Source: GCA-002727735 sp038134525
Lineage (GTDB): Bacteria; Bacteroidota; Bacteroidia; Flavobacteriales_D; Parvicellaceae
DNA: 64,000 bases
Direction: 5' to 3'
Assembly (NCBI GenBank): GCA_038134525.1
Contig: JAYPVI010000003.1
Span: 124,001-188,000, forward strand
Positions within the stretch are counted from its first letter, which is position 1, and each line of letters opens with the position of its first letter. The notes beneath the pieces were generated by a model that was not told where the DNA came from, searched no databases, and was given only the letters and a program-made list of their open reading frames with translations. Position numbers and translations under genes: made by a program. Below are positions 17,123 to 28,600 of this stretch, piece by piece.

Positions 17123-18162
17123 CTAGGCAAGAAACCAATCCACATTTTACATTAAGGTTTAAAAAAGATCAATTTGGAAAAGAGACGCTTAATTTAAAGC
17201 TACCTAAAATCCCAAAACAAAAAATTATTCCATTAATTATACTGCTAGTTTTTTTGATCCCATTCACATACATAGTTGGATATTTTATGCTTCTTTTTTA
17301 TCCAGGAGTATTATTATTATTTTTTTTAGATACTGTTTTTGAGATAGATAAAGATATCATAGCAAAAAAAACCCTCTTATTTAATAAATTTATCCTTTCC
17401 AAAAAAGAAATAAATTGTAATGAATTAGATCGCTTTGAAGTAGTTCGAAAAGAGTATAGTGATGAAAACGGTGAAAAGGTATATTATCACCTTATTGCGC
17501 TTTTTAAAAATGAAAACAAACTGGAAATTTATGAAGGTATTGATCCAGCATTGGTAAATGCTTTGGATAGTGTGATTGAAAAATTTCTTGGCATAGAAGA
17601 TGAAAGTAATGAGAGTCAGCTTTTAGAGATTAAAAAATCATTAACACAAGTAGCTTTTGAAAAAGGAATTCAGCAAACCAAAACTAATGTTGGCACTAGT
17701 AAACCATCTAAGTCATTTCCATTCGAAATAAATAGTAATTTAATTAAAGATGATATAATATACTTTTCTAATTTTAATCACAAAAGAAGTGGTATTTTTT
17801 TAGTTATTTCTGGAGCTTTTTTAACCTTTGGTAGTTGTTTTGTTTTTAGCCCAATTGGTATACCATTATTTTTATGGGGTTTAAGGAAATTAATTAATAA
17901 GCAATATGTAAATGTTACACAACAGAAAATAGTCTACTTTACAAAACCAATTTCAATAAAAAAACAAAAAGAATTATTAAAAAGTAGAATAGCTAAAGTT
18001 GAAGTTGTTGAGTCTGGCATGACAACAAATGGTGTTATGAGCTATCACTTAGTAGCTATTTCAAAAGACAAATCCAAGCATAAATTGATAAGACACTGCT
18101 TCAATGCACCAGCTATGGTAGAAATATGTAAAATAATAAATAAGCGTTTAGGCTTAGTTTAA
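17077..18162 (+). CDS. Array protein A2: two-module membrane protein with PH-like domains
   Basis: Paralogue of A1, 361 aa, with the same order: hydrophobic hairpin (about 48-88), strand-rich domain with C-terminal helix (DTVFEIDKDIIAKKTLLFNK onward), linker (SNESQLLEIKKS shared exactly with A1), second hairpin, and second domain (VNVTQQKIVYFTKPIS shared exactly with A1). Its N-terminal 40 residues are of the B/C type (EDILKEFED, KKDQFGKETLNL) rather than the A1 type. The start is TTG at 17077. Its stop shares TTAA (18159-18162) with the convergent TonB receptor gene. The function is unknown. Confidence 0.75.
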   Translation: METTEDILKEFEDFAARQETNPHFTLRFKKDQFGKETLNLKLPKIPKQKIIPLIILLVFLIPFTYIVGYFMLLFYPGVLLLFFLDTVFEIDKDIIAKKTLLFNKFILSKKEINCNELDRFEVVRKEYSDENGEKVYYHLIALFKNENKLEIYEGIDPALVNALDSVIEKFLGIEDESNESQLLEIKKSLTQVAFEKGIQQTKTNVGTSKPSKSFPFEINSNLIKDDIIYFSNFNHKRSGIFLVISGAFLTFGSCFVFSPIGIPLFLWGLRKLINKQYVNVTQQKIVYFTKPISIKKQKELLKSRIAKVEVVESGMTTNGVMSYHLVAISKDKSKHKLIRHCFNAPAMVEICKIINKRLGLV

Positions 18163-20537
18163 AAATCTATTCTATAGTAGAAAATGGGTAAAAAGCCGAG
18201 TTGGTAATTAAGTGCAATATCATTCATGTCATTTACACCATCATTATTGGGTGCGTAAGAATAACTTAAAATATTTTTTGCGCTGGTTAAATTGACCAAA
18301 TCTAAGCCAAACTCGTGCATGACTTTTTCTTTATTGACCTTGTAAGTTGTTTTAATATCAAATCGGAAATAATCCTGAAATTTTTCTTCGTTAAATCCAT
18401 CATCAAAAAAGATTACTTCTCCTTGATCAGCAGAAGCAACTGGGTCAACAGTTCCTCTTCTCTTTCCACCGGCACCGGTTACTTTAACTCCCAACCCAAA
18501 AGTTTTGTTCTTTCCAAACTCAAATTCTCTTCCTGCTAAGAAATTTACCGCATACATGCCATTAAAACTGGTGTTTCGCTCTATTCCATCACTAGCTACA
18601 TACCTTGAGTTATATAAACATCCAGAGAATAAGGCATGCCAGTTTTTATTAAAGTAACGTTGGAGTGTAAATTCAACACCATAATTGTAACCTGTACCCT
18701 CATTCACTAACGTATCAGGAAAAACTCTAGCAAAACCACTTCCAGCATTCATCAAAGAAAAAGCAGATGGAGAGGTTTCAACAGGGATACCTGTTAAGTC
18801 TTGATAATAGGTTTCTACTTTTAGCCCTACGTTTTTGCTAATTTGATGAGAATAACCCAACACTGCATGTTTGCTGTAGGTAAGCCCTAATCCTTCATTA
18901 TGGGCTTCATTATTTCCTTCATTGATATAATATCTGGTATACATTGGCTGTGTTTGCGAATGATAGCCTAAACCAAATGATAGCGCACCTTTTTCAGAAG
19001 TATTCCATTTTAAGCCCAGTCTTGGCTCAAATGGAGAAAACGATTCGCCCATATTGATGTAGAAGCTGGTTATCCCCGCTACAAGTGTTAGGTCGTCTGA
19101 AAATTTATGTTTCCAGTTGATGTATGGTTGTATTTGTAAAAAGCTGCCGGAACTATTAAATCTTGGCCGATAGGTTTGTTGAGCAGCGTTTGTCGTAACA
19201 CTATCTCTAAAATTAAATAGGCCTAAATCGGCTACCCAACCCAATTTTAAAGAATTTTTCTTATTAATTTTTTTGTTGAACGATGTTGCATTAGCATATC
19301 TGGTAGTGGTAAAGTTATAAGCCATATATGGGTACAATGTCACCTCATTCCAGTTCGCTCCTCTTGAAATGGTATCGTGTTCAGAACGTTGATGTTCCAA
19401 ATTTATGGTGGTGGTAGATTTGATAAATGAAGTTTCACTTAAAGGCTTAGTGTAGGTTAGCCCACCAACCAACATTCCTGTACCAAATCGTTGGTCTTTG
19501 GTGTTTTCACCATATAAATCAATTTGTGTACTGTCTTCTTGGTCGCTAATCATGATGTTTATATTGCTATTTCCTCCAAGAGCCCAAATTGCCAGATTAC
19601 CACCTTTCTCGAATGGTAGATTTATTTTAGCAGCAAAATCTTGGTATTTTGGTACTGCAGAGGTGCCTAAATTAACACCCATTAGGCTAAATATTTTTAT
19701 GGTAGAATACCTATACATAGCTAAAAAAGATGCTGCACTGTTTTTTGATAAAGCCCCTTCGGCTAAAAATTCAGCACCAAATAAACCGACTTGGCCAGTA
19801 AACTCTGTCTTTTCGCTGTTACCATTTCTAATTTTTAGGTCAAAAACACCAGCAGTACTATTTCCATATTCGGCAGGAAATGCACCAGAAAAGAAATCAC
19901 TATTGCCTAAAAATTTATTGTTAAGTATGCTTAGTGGCCCACCTGATGAACCTGAAATGGCAAAATGGTTTGGGTTAGGAATGGTAATTCCCTCTACACG
20001 ATAAATAACACCAAGAGGAGAATTTCCTCTAACAATAATGTCATTTCTACTGTCATCTGCCCCTTGAACACCCGCAAAGTTGGAAACCATTCTTGCTGGA
20101 TCTCCTCTGCTTCCAGCATATCGTTCTGTTTCTTCTACAGAAAATTGTTGTGCACTAATAATGGCCATTTCGTTGTTTACCTCTCTATTTTCATTTGAGA
20201 TGATTTCAAACTCCTCTAATAACTCCATAGATTCTTCAATCTCTACGTTGAGCACTACTTCTTTACCAGAATTAACTACTATCGTTTGCACTAAGGGCTT
20301 GTAACCAATAAACGTAAATCGAATTTGATGTCTTCCTAGCGGCACATTTTCAATTTTAAATGTACCATTACCTGCAGTGGCTACACCAGCATTGAATTCA
20401 CCATCAATGAGTTGAACATTAACCCCAGGTAATGGAAACTGAGATTCTAAGTCAACCACTTTACCTTTTACGGTTTGTTGCGCAAAACTAACAACGGAGC
20501 AGACTAAAGAACAAATGATTAACAACGTAGTTTTCAT
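18159..20537 (-). CDS. TonB-dependent receptor with carboxypeptidase-like regulatory domain
   Basis: Outer-membrane active transporter, 792 aa. A signal peptide (1-19, ending VVSFAQ) is followed by a carboxypeptidase-D-like beta-sandwich (about 22-108: TVKGKVVDLESQFPLPGVNV). The plug domain is next (about 130-230, with a TonB-plug-like IIVRGNSPLGVIYRVEGI), then a long beta-barrel ending in an aromatic residue (YYRIDF). The substrate is unknown; there is no SusD partner and no siderophore or vitamin gene next to it. The plug runs into FNAGVATAGNGTFKIENVPL-type regulatory sequence usual in Bacteroidota. It is convergent with array gene A2. Confidence 0.92.
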   Translation of the reverse strand: MKTTLLIICSLVCSVVSFAQQTVKGKVVDLESQFPLPGVNVQLIDGEFNAGVATAGNGTFKIENVPLGRHQIRFTFIGYKPLVQTIVVNSGKEVVLNVEIEESMELLEEFEIISNENREVNNEMAIISAQQFSVEETERYAGSRGDPARMVSNFAGVQGADDSRNDIIVRGNSPLGVIYRVEGITIPNPNHFAISGSSGGPLSILNNKFLGNSDFFSGAFPAEYGNSTAGVFDLKIRNGNSEKTEFTGQVGLFGAEFLAEGALSKNSAASFLAMYRYSTIKIFSLMGVNLGTSAVPKYQDFAAKINLPFEKGGNLAIWALGGNSNINIMISDQEDSTQIDLYGENTKDQRFGTGMLVGGLTYTKPLSETSFIKSTTTINLEHQRSEHDTISRGANWNEVTLYPYMAYNFTTTRYANATSFNKKINKKNSLKLGWVADLGLFNFRDSVTTNAAQQTYRPRFNSSGSFLQIQPYINWKHKFSDDLTLVAGITSFYINMGESFSPFEPRLGLKWNTSEKGALSFGLGYHSQTQPMYTRYYINEGNNEAHNEGLGLTYSKHAVLGYSHQISKNVGLKVETYYQDLTGIPVETSPSAFSLMNAGSGFARVFPDTLVNEGTGYNYGVEFTLQRYFNKNWHALFSGCLYNSRYVASDGIERNTSFNGMYAVNFLAGREFEFGKNKTFGLGVKVTGAGGKRRGTVDPVASADQGEVIFFDDGFNEEKFQDYFRFDIKTTYKVNKEKVMHEFGLDLVNLTSAKNILSYSYAPNNDGVNDMNDIALNYQLGFLPIFYYRIDF

Positions 20538-20655
20538 AGCTAAAAAATTAATTTCAAACTAATTTAATTCAAACAAGACGGACAATTATAAATCAGAGAT
20601 AAAAGGATTCAAATAGGATTGTTAATAAAAAATAACAAATTTTAAAAAAAGGAGT

Positions 20656-20691
20656 TAAAGCTAAAATTAAAGGACTAATTTTTTCAGCTTA
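20656..20691 (-). terminator. Possible terminator after purQ
   Basis: On the minus strand an imperfect AT-rich hairpin (inner stem AAAATTA/TAATTTT, outer AGCT arms) starts at the purQ stop and ends in a short T-rich stretch. The weak stem and poor U-tract make this tentative. Confidence 0.35.
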
Positions 20692-21381
20692 AGCAGTAGC
20701 AAAGTTGATAAGCGACTCAAATAAAGGAACACCATCTTGGTTTCCTAATAACTCATCTACGGCTCTTTCGGGGTGTGGCATCATACCCATTACGTTTTTA
20801 GTAGAATTAGTTACTCCTGCAATATTATGGATAGAACCATTTGGATTTACTTGCTCAGAAATATGACCTTGTTCATTACAATACTGAAATAATATTTGAT
20901 CATTATCTATAAGCTCTTTTATGGTGTCATCATTCGCAAAGTATCTACCTTCACCGTGAGCAATCGGAATTTTATAAGCCCTGTTGTGATCTATATCTTT
21001 TGTAAAAGAAGCTGATTTAGAAACTGGTTTTAAGAAAACATTTTTACAGATGAACTTTTGGTTATTATTGTGTAATAATGCTCCTGGTAATAAACCTGTT
21101 TCACACAAAATTTGAAAACCATTACAAATCCCCAATAATAGGCCTCCATTTTTAGCATGGGTTATAACGGAATCCATTATGGGCGAAAATCGAGCAATTG
21201 CCCCAGACCTTAAATAATCTCCATAAGAAAATCCACCAGGAAGAACAATTAGTTCACAATTTTGGGTGTTCGTATCTTTGTGCCATAATTCGACTACTTC
21301 TTGCCCAAGGATATTTCCTAATGCATACATCATATCATGGTTGCAATTGGATCCAGGAAAAGTAACTACTCCGCATTTCAT
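20689..21381 (-). CDS. purQ: Phosphoribosylformylglycinamidine synthase subunit PurQ
   Basis: Glutaminase subunit of FGAM synthase, step 4 of purine synthesis; it passes ammonia to PurL. It is a class I glutamine amidotransferase of 230 aa from the chosen start: PGSNCNHD (about 9-16), nucleophile Cys in GICNGFQ (about residue 84), and the catalytic His and Glu in MPHPERA (about residue 200). A longer frame opens at 21444, but MKCGVVTFPGSNC at 21381 is the normal N-terminus and the upstream part lies inside the next gene. It is the free-standing form, so this organism should have the split PurS/PurL/PurQ enzyme; purL and purS are not in the window. Confidence 0.95.
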   Translation of the reverse strand: MKCGVVTFPGSNCNHDMMYALGNILGQEVVELWHKDTNTQNCELIVLPGGFSYGDYLRSGAIARFSPIMDSVITHAKNGGLLLGICNGFQILCETGLLPGALLHNNNQKFICKNVFLKPVSKSASFTKDIDHNRAYKIPIAHGEGRYFANDDTIKELIDNDQILFQYCNEQGHISEQVNPNGSIHNIAGVTNSTKNVMGMMPHPERAVDELLGNQDGVPLFESLINFATA

Positions 21382-21399
21382 TGTCTTCAATTTTGGATT

Positions 21400-21407
21400 C
21401 AAAGATA
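21400..21407 (-). promoter_or_regulatory. Promoter -7 element for purQ
   Basis: The minus strand reads TATCTTTG (TAnnTTTG), 18 bp before the purQ ATG, just upstream of the stop of the preceding gene. No clear -33 element. Confidence 0.4.
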
Positions 21408-21416
21408 GAATATAAT

Positions 21417-22382
21417 CTAGTGGATTAAAGAAATTGAATAACAATTGTACACAAAATACAAAACTAGGATAATATCACAAGTCCATTGGATTCTGCTTCT
21501 GATAAACCCGTTTGATAAAAAAATTACCAATGGCACTAAAAATGGTATTAACCCTCCAAATGAACGATTAAATAGAAAAAAATCAATCACCCCTAAGGAA
21601 AGGGTAGAGGCGGTCATAGCCACAATGACCCAAATAACTCTTTTATATCTATTATTTGAATTAACAAAAGTACTTACTACTGGCCTGAATGATAATAAAA
21701 ATAATAAGGAAATAAAAGATAAAAACATTAACCCCCTCACTGGAGAGATTTCGTGGAAGCTATATAGGCTTGAACTCCACCAAACAGATGCTATGTCCGA
21801 TAAATCCCCATTTATGATTCCAAAAGGTAATACATAAGCAAAAGCAATAATTAATATTACTAGTGGCATAAAATACTCCCTCCACACAAAGGGCCGAATA
21901 ATCAATAGCACAAGCCAAATGAGAGGTAGAACAAATAGATTCATAGCGTAAAATCCCGCGCTTAATAGAATAAAAACACTAGCATTAAAAACCTGTTTTT
22001 TACACGGATCAGATCTATAAATATGTAATAAATTTCTTAAAGCTAAAACAAGAAACAAATTTCCAATTAGAGGTAAAAGAAATGTGGTGAGGTCTCCAAA
22101 GCTCGTAATGAGTATAACGTAAAGTATACCAGGAATGTAATATGATTTTTCAAAAAGAACACTTCTATTGACAAAAATATTTATTAAAAAACCAGTATAA
22201 AAAACAATGAAAAAAACGATAAAATACAACAATAACTTGGGTAACCCAATTAGTTTATAAATGATAAACCCAAATTCTGTTGGATTGTCATGATTAAAAT
22301 AAAACAAACCATTAATGATGAGTATTATCCATGTAGAAATAATGAAGAAAAACGGCTGATTTGTTCTAAAAATTGGGAACAT
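21417..22382 (-). CDS. Multi-pass membrane protein, DUF6427-like
   Basis: Integral membrane protein of 321 aa with about eight to ten hydrophobic helices from residue 13 to the end, and few charged loops. The best match I can recall is the Bacteroidota family DUF6427, whose role is unknown; this assignment is from memory and is tentative. No catalytic motif is visible. It lies upstream of purQ on the same strand. It is divergent from a 61-aa membrane protein gene; the same pair occurs together in related genomes as far as I recall. Confidence 0.6.
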   Translation of the reverse strand: MFPIFRTNQPFFFIISTWIILIINGLFYFNHDNPTEFGFIIYKLIGLPKLLLYFIVFFIVFYTGFLINIFVNRSVLFEKSYYIPGILYVILITSFGDLTTFLLPLIGNLFLVLALRNLLHIYRSDPCKKQVFNASVFILLSAGFYAMNLFVLPLIWLVLLIIRPFVWREYFMPLVILIIAFAYVLPFGIINGDLSDIASVWWSSSLYSFHEISPVRGLMFLSFISLLFLLSFRPVVSTFVNSNNRYKRVIWVIVAMTASTLSLGVIDFFLFNRSFGGLIPFLVPLVIFLSNGFIRSRIQWTCDIILVLYFVYNCYSISLIH

Positions 22383-22438
22383 AATCTAAAATAACTAAAT
22401 AAACTTCGAACAACTCGTTATGGAATATCAAATATTTA

Positions 22439-22446
22439 TACTTTTG
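22439..22446 (+). promoter_or_regulatory. Promoter -7 element for the 61-aa protein
   Basis: TACTTTTG fits TAnnTTTG and lies 17 bp before the ATG at 22464. The -33 box is not evident. Confidence 0.4.
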
Positions 22447-22463
22447 AGGTGAAAATTTGAATT

Positions 22464-22649
22464 ATGGATTGGTTAGTATACCCACTTAGAGACGCATTAG
22501 TTTGGATGTTTGAAAACACCCTTGAACCATTAGGTAATCATCCAAATACCATCTTTTTATTTCTTTTTTTAGGAGGAGCAACCTATTGGATGTTAAAACA
22601 ACATCAATTAAATAAAAAAGCGGAATCTGACCCAGAGCAGATAAAATAA
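22464..22649 (+). CDS. Small membrane protein (DUF6341-like)
   Basis: Protein of 61 aa with an amphipathic start (MDWLVYPLRDALVWMF), one hydrophobic helix (about residues 30-46, IFLFLFLGGATYWML) and a charged tail. It resembles the short flavobacterial family sometimes mislabelled uracil phosphoribosyltransferase (DUF6341, from memory). It has its own promoter-like box and sits between a divergent membrane protein gene and the convergent giant gene, ending 1 bp before the latter's stop. The function is unknown. Confidence 0.65.
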   Translation: MDWLVYPLRDALVWMFENTLEPLGNHPNTIFLFLFLGGATYWMLKQHQLNKKAESDPEQIK

Positions 22650-22650
22650 C

Positions 22651-25600
22651 CTACTCTATTATAATTCGCTCATTCAACTTGTTTCCTTCCAATTGTAATA
22701 CTAGAAAGTATACACCTGGTGATTTATCTCCTTTTTTAAGTACAAATCCACCTTGCATTTTTTCGTGTCTTTCTACTTCTTTACCTTGAATATCTAACAC
22801 TTTTAAATCATATATTCCTTGATATCCATCTATAGTAATGAATGCTTCATTAATAAACGGATTTGGGGTAATAGAGACGACTAATGAACTACCATTTTCT
22901 TGAATATCAACAGAGCCTTGAATGTCAACGGATTGAGATTCTTGGCAATTGTTATTGTCCGTAACAGTTAAGGTGTAATTTCCAGGAGCTAAGTTGTATA
23001 TGTTGTAAGATACTTGACCACTACTCCATAATAAAGAATATGGAGGAGAACCACCGGTAACAGATGCACTTGCACTACCATTATTTAACCCTTGACTGGT
23101 ATTGGTAGGCTGGATATTGATATTGATAGCAGGAGGCTCTACAATTGTGGTAGACAATTGGCTACTGCAATTAAAATTATCGGTCACTGTTGCGCTGTAT
23201 GTACCAGGACCCAAACTGCTAATTTGACTGGTAGTTTGTCCATTAGACCAGTTGTAGCTGTAGGGAGGAATTCCTCCAGTTGCACTAACATTAGCAAATC
23301 CATTATTTGATCCAAAACACGTAATATTATTATGGCTTAAGTTAACGGAGAGGTTGGAAATAGAGCTTACCGAAGTAACGCCTGTAGATACACAGCCATT
23401 TTGATCAGTAATAGTGCATTGATAAGTTCCAACACTTACGTTATTAACTTGACTGGCAGTTTGCCCATTAGACCAATAGTAAGTATACGGAGGTACACCA
23501 CCTGTAGCTGTTGCTGATACACTTCCTGTATTTCCAGTAGGACAATTGGCATTGGTGCTGCTTAAATTATGATTTAAGGCAGGTGGCTGTTGTATAGTTA
23601 CATTTTGGTTTTCTGTACATCCAGCAGAATCTGTTACGGTGACATTATAAAACCCCGGACCTAGGTTTGTAATAGAACTACTTGAACTTGTTCCTCCTGA
23701 ACCTAAGTTAAGCGTAACATCGTCTAAGGACCACTCATCATATCCTGCACCTGAGTTAGAATATTGTACTATACGGAAATATACATTTGAACCGTATGCA
23801 CTTGTTGGAATAGGTTCATTAATGTATTCAAAAACACCAGATTGATAGGACGGCAAACTGTATGTATTGATGTTATTCCAAACCGAGCCATTTAGCGAAA
23901 ATTCTAGGGAAACTTCTTCCCCTGCATCAACAGACTCACAATTGTTACTACCAGCACCATACAAAAGATAAAAACTTATAGAGCTGTTGGGTCCAGCAGT
24001 TTGTGCAGTTGATTCCATAGAGCGAAGCCCAGCATGATCAAAAACCAAAGCATTTGCTCCAGAATTTACCCCACATGTTGCACCAATGTAACCAGAGTAG
24101 GAACTCCAATAGTTGGAATTAACTGCGGATTCAAAATCTTCTGTATGATTAGACCCACTGTTGGATGTCCAAGTATAGGTGTAAGGATAAGCACCACCAT
24201 TAACACTTATGCTTACCGAACCATCTTGATCGCCAAAACAAGTTACATTATTTGGCTGCATGGTAACATTAAAAAGCGAATCAACACCAATATTGGTGCT
24301 GTCCGTTATGCCACATCCAACGCTATCGACCACTTGGACATATACCATTCCACTAGAAAGGTCATACGCCACAGGTCCTTGGTTATCATTTACAGTAAGC
24401 ATGATGTCATCTAACAGCCAACCATATCGGTATGAACTACTGTTTGAGGTAAGTCTAAATCTAATTCTTACGTCATTTTCTCCAGCAAGAAAACTCAAAT
24501 CAAAATTTTCTTCTTTCCACCAATTGTTAGAAGGAGTATTATTACTTATACCCCAATCGGTGTAAGAATCTTCATCAAATGAGGGAGTTGTTCCCGAATA
24601 ATTATTGGCATTACCATTGTAGTTGGTAGATGGAATTGATTGCCAGTTGCTACCACCATCGTCAGAGTATTCTATGTAACAAAAGTCATATCCACCTTCT
24701 GTTTTAGCAATTTGCCAAAAATTAAGTGAAGCTGTGGTTGCATTTGATAAATCAATATTGGTATTGTAGGTAAAATAATTGTAGTCGTAATTGTCGTAAT
24801 TATTAAAAAAGGAATAATTACCTGATTTACTGTAATATGAAGAAGTGTAAAAATAATTACTACCAGAACTTAAAAAATTCCCATATCCATTTTCTGCATC
24901 TACATTTACAAGAGTGTCATTTCCACCAGATGATACATCTTGATAATAATAATAGCTATAAGGACTAACTCCACCAGTTACATTTACTTGTACACTTCCA
25001 TTGGTAGCGCCTGAGCAAGACACATCACTTGATGTGAGCGCTAAGTTCATGTTATAGGGGTTAGCTCCTATGTTTGTGCTGTCTGATACAACGCACCCAT
25101 TTTGATCTGTAACACTAACAGAGAAAATGCCATTACCAAGATCTACAATAACAGAGTCATTAGCATCATTGGCTTTAATGGAGATATCATCAATAAGCCA
25201 ACCGAATTTAGTGTATAGGTTATCCGAATCAAGATGAAACCTAAACATGACCGATGCATTCCCGCTTAAAAAGCTCAAGTCAAAACTTTCTTCAATCCAC
25301 CAATTGTTGTTAGGTGATGAACTAGACCCCCAAAGGGTGTAGGAATATTCATCAAAATAGGGGTAAGAACCAGTGTAAGTGGAGGCGCTACCATTATAAT
25401 TAGTAGAAGGTATTCTAAACCAAGTGGATCCATTATTGGTAGAATACTCTACATAACAATAATCATCAGAACCTCTTGTTTTGGCAATATGCCAAAATTC
25501 GAAGGAGCCGTTGGTCATATTGGTAAAATCAAAAACAGAGTCACAAGTAAGGTAGTTGTCGTTATAATTACCGTAAGCGTTGTAGTAGGCACTGTCACCA

Positions 25601-28600
25601 GAGTGATTATAAGCACTGGTAATGGTAAAAGGCTGTGTTCCAGAACTGGTGAAATTACCCATTCCATTTTCTGCCCCTTCTGTAACAAGGGTGTTTTCTA
25701 AAGTATTACCTTGATTGTAGCTATAATCGTAGGGAGCAACTCCACCAGAAACTTGAATAGTGGCACTTCCGTCAGATGACCCCAAACAGGAAGTATTGGT
25801 GGTGCTAAAGCCCACAACGGGGGATCCTAAATCTACTATTTGATAGGTTTCTGTTTCAGAGCAGTTTGCACTGGTACTTACGGTAACAGTATAGGATCCA
25901 GGAGCTAAACCATTAATATTGTAAGTGGTGTCTCCATTACTCCAAGCATAATTGGCAGCACTACCATAATTAAGCACATTAGCATTTACAATGGTATTGG
26001 TGTAATAAGAAGAATTATAAGCAGATGATAGGCCATTTTCGTAATCTTCATTCCATAAACTAGTTCCATTTGAAGAAAAATCAATATTATCAAGATAGGA
26101 AGTAACACTATTTTGGGTACTATGATATAGTCTTAGTCTATCTACGTTATATGGGTATCCTCTGAATGGTATATTTGCAGAAACTAATTGGTTATTAACG
26201 TAATAATCAAAAGTGTTTGTGCTGAAACTGATGTTTCTAAATTCAACATGATACCAAGTACCTGGAGTATAGTAAAAAGGGTAAACATTGTAACTATAAT
26301 AAGATGAAACTACAGTTGAAGAGCTACTTGTTATACCAATTGGCCCCATAACTGGAAGAGAGGTATTAACATCAGTAGACATACTAAACCACACAAGATC
26401 ACTTGATCCATCTTCTACTAAAAAGACGCTATGCATATCATTGGAGTTAGAAATATCAGGAGACATGACATCAAAACTTATTTTATCAGGGTATATTGGA
26501 GTCATATATTGATTATAATTGGAGCTTGACCAATTACCATTATTTTCCATTTTTAACACATTTGAACTGTGGCTGCTGGCATTGGTATTTACTTGAATAC
26601 TTCCATTATTGGTATTACAACTCACATCTGTTATTTGCGCTGTGAGTATCAATGAATCTGGTTCTTCTACGAACGCAGTGTCGGTATAATCACATAGCAC
26701 ACCGTCAGAAACAGTAAATAGATAATATCCATCTGCCAGGCCGATAATAGAATCAGTAGTTGCACCTGTACTCCAACTAAATGTAGGGGAGTTTCCATTA
26801 CTTACATGAATAGCAGCACTTCCATCACTAAAACCATAACATGAAGGAGGATATACCAGCACATCCACAATAAACTCATTAGAAATGGTGATGGACGTAT
26901 CATAGCTACAATTAAGGCTATCGGTTATGGTGAGCATGTACGTGCCGTTAGTTAAGTTGGTTGCTGTTGAGGTCGTTTGTTGTAGGGTGTCATTCCACAA
27001 ATAGTTATAAGGCGCATTTCCATTGGTAATTACTGAAGAAATGGTTCCATCGTTACCGCTAGTGCAAGAAGGGTCAGTAGCTGTTAAGTTAATGGTAGGT
27101 ACGTTAGCATCGTAGATGTAAAAATTACCCATAGCAGTACAATTATCTTGATCGGTAATATTTACGTAATAGGCACCTGTTGAAAGCGATGTGGTTACAG
27201 AATCTGAAGAAAATCCACCGCTAAATTGATAGGTATAAGGCGCATCACCACCAGTGACTACGGCTGTCGCAGTTCCATCTGTTAGCCCTTCGCAGGTAAT
27301 ATCTTGGGTATTTACTGTTACATTGATGGGTGTAAAAGGGTTAACTATTGCAGAATCTACCCCTGCACATCCTAAAGAATCGGTTACGGTTACTTGATAT
27401 ACTCCTGCGTTAAGTCCAGATATGGAAGCTGTTGTCTGTTGAAGTGGATCATTCCATTGATAAGTGAAACCAGATAAACTATTTCCACTGATAATTATAT
27501 CATCTACCCAAGCGGCATCCGAACCGCTACTAACAGATCCATCTTTAGTGTATGCCCATCTAAATACATGATTTCCAGGACCTATGTCATAGGTTGATTG
27601 TGACCAACTTACATAACCACTCCAATATCCTAATTGTGTTCCATCTATATAAAACCTTAAATAATCATAATTATTCTCAGATGATACACTTTTCATAAAA
27701 CTAATGGTTGCAGAGTCGTTTAAGAATACAGAAAGCTCAACGGAAGTGTTACCGTAATTACTAATATTTCCAGATTCCATAGCGTAAGGATTACTATAAG
27801 AGGTATTTGAAATAAACCACGGTATAGAACTTAGGGTGTTATCCCAACCAGAAAGTGAAAAATTGCCAGCATCAAAATTTTCTTCCATTGTACTGATTTG
27901 CCCATTAATAACACCAACACCTGCAGCACCATCAAAGCCAAAACAAGAAACATCATCGCTGTACATTTGTAGGTTAATGGCATTGTTTGGTCCTGTACCA
28001 ATAGCAAAGGAGTCTTGTAAAAGACACTGGTTAACGGTCATAGCATAGCTGTAATTACCTTGATTTAAGTTGTTGATTTGGGTACTGGTATCACCTGTAT
28101 TCCAAGACAATTGGTAGGGAACATTGTTTGTGGTTAATGCACTAACATCTAAATGTACAGAACCACCAGTTAGGCATACCGAATCTTGTGATGATGCACT
28201 AACGCTATTGGGCCCAATTACATGAACGTAGTTGTGGTAAGTGGCAGAATCTAATGCACCTGCACTATCAGAAATAATTAAGGTTACATCGTAATTTCCT
28301 TCTTGGGAATAAATGTGGTAGGGATTGGCTTGGGTGCTGGACTGCCCATCGCCAAAACGCCATTGCCAAGTTATAGCATTAGTAATGCTGGTATCTGTAA
28401 AATACACGGTGTCTTGTAAGCAGATAATATCAGTATTGGCTTCAAACCCAACATTTACCACTGCGTTGGGGTCATAATACACTCTTACATGCCCTGCGTT
28501 AGATCCATTACCATCATTATCAGGTGCTCCTATAGCCACACGATCACCAGCAGCATTCATGGATACAGATGTTCCAGAATTATCAGCTCCAGCTTCCCCA

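Noticed and set aside
13910..18162. Paralogue array as a mobile element or prophage island
   Set aside because: No transposase, integrase, terminal repeats or target duplications are visible, and base composition looks like the flanks.
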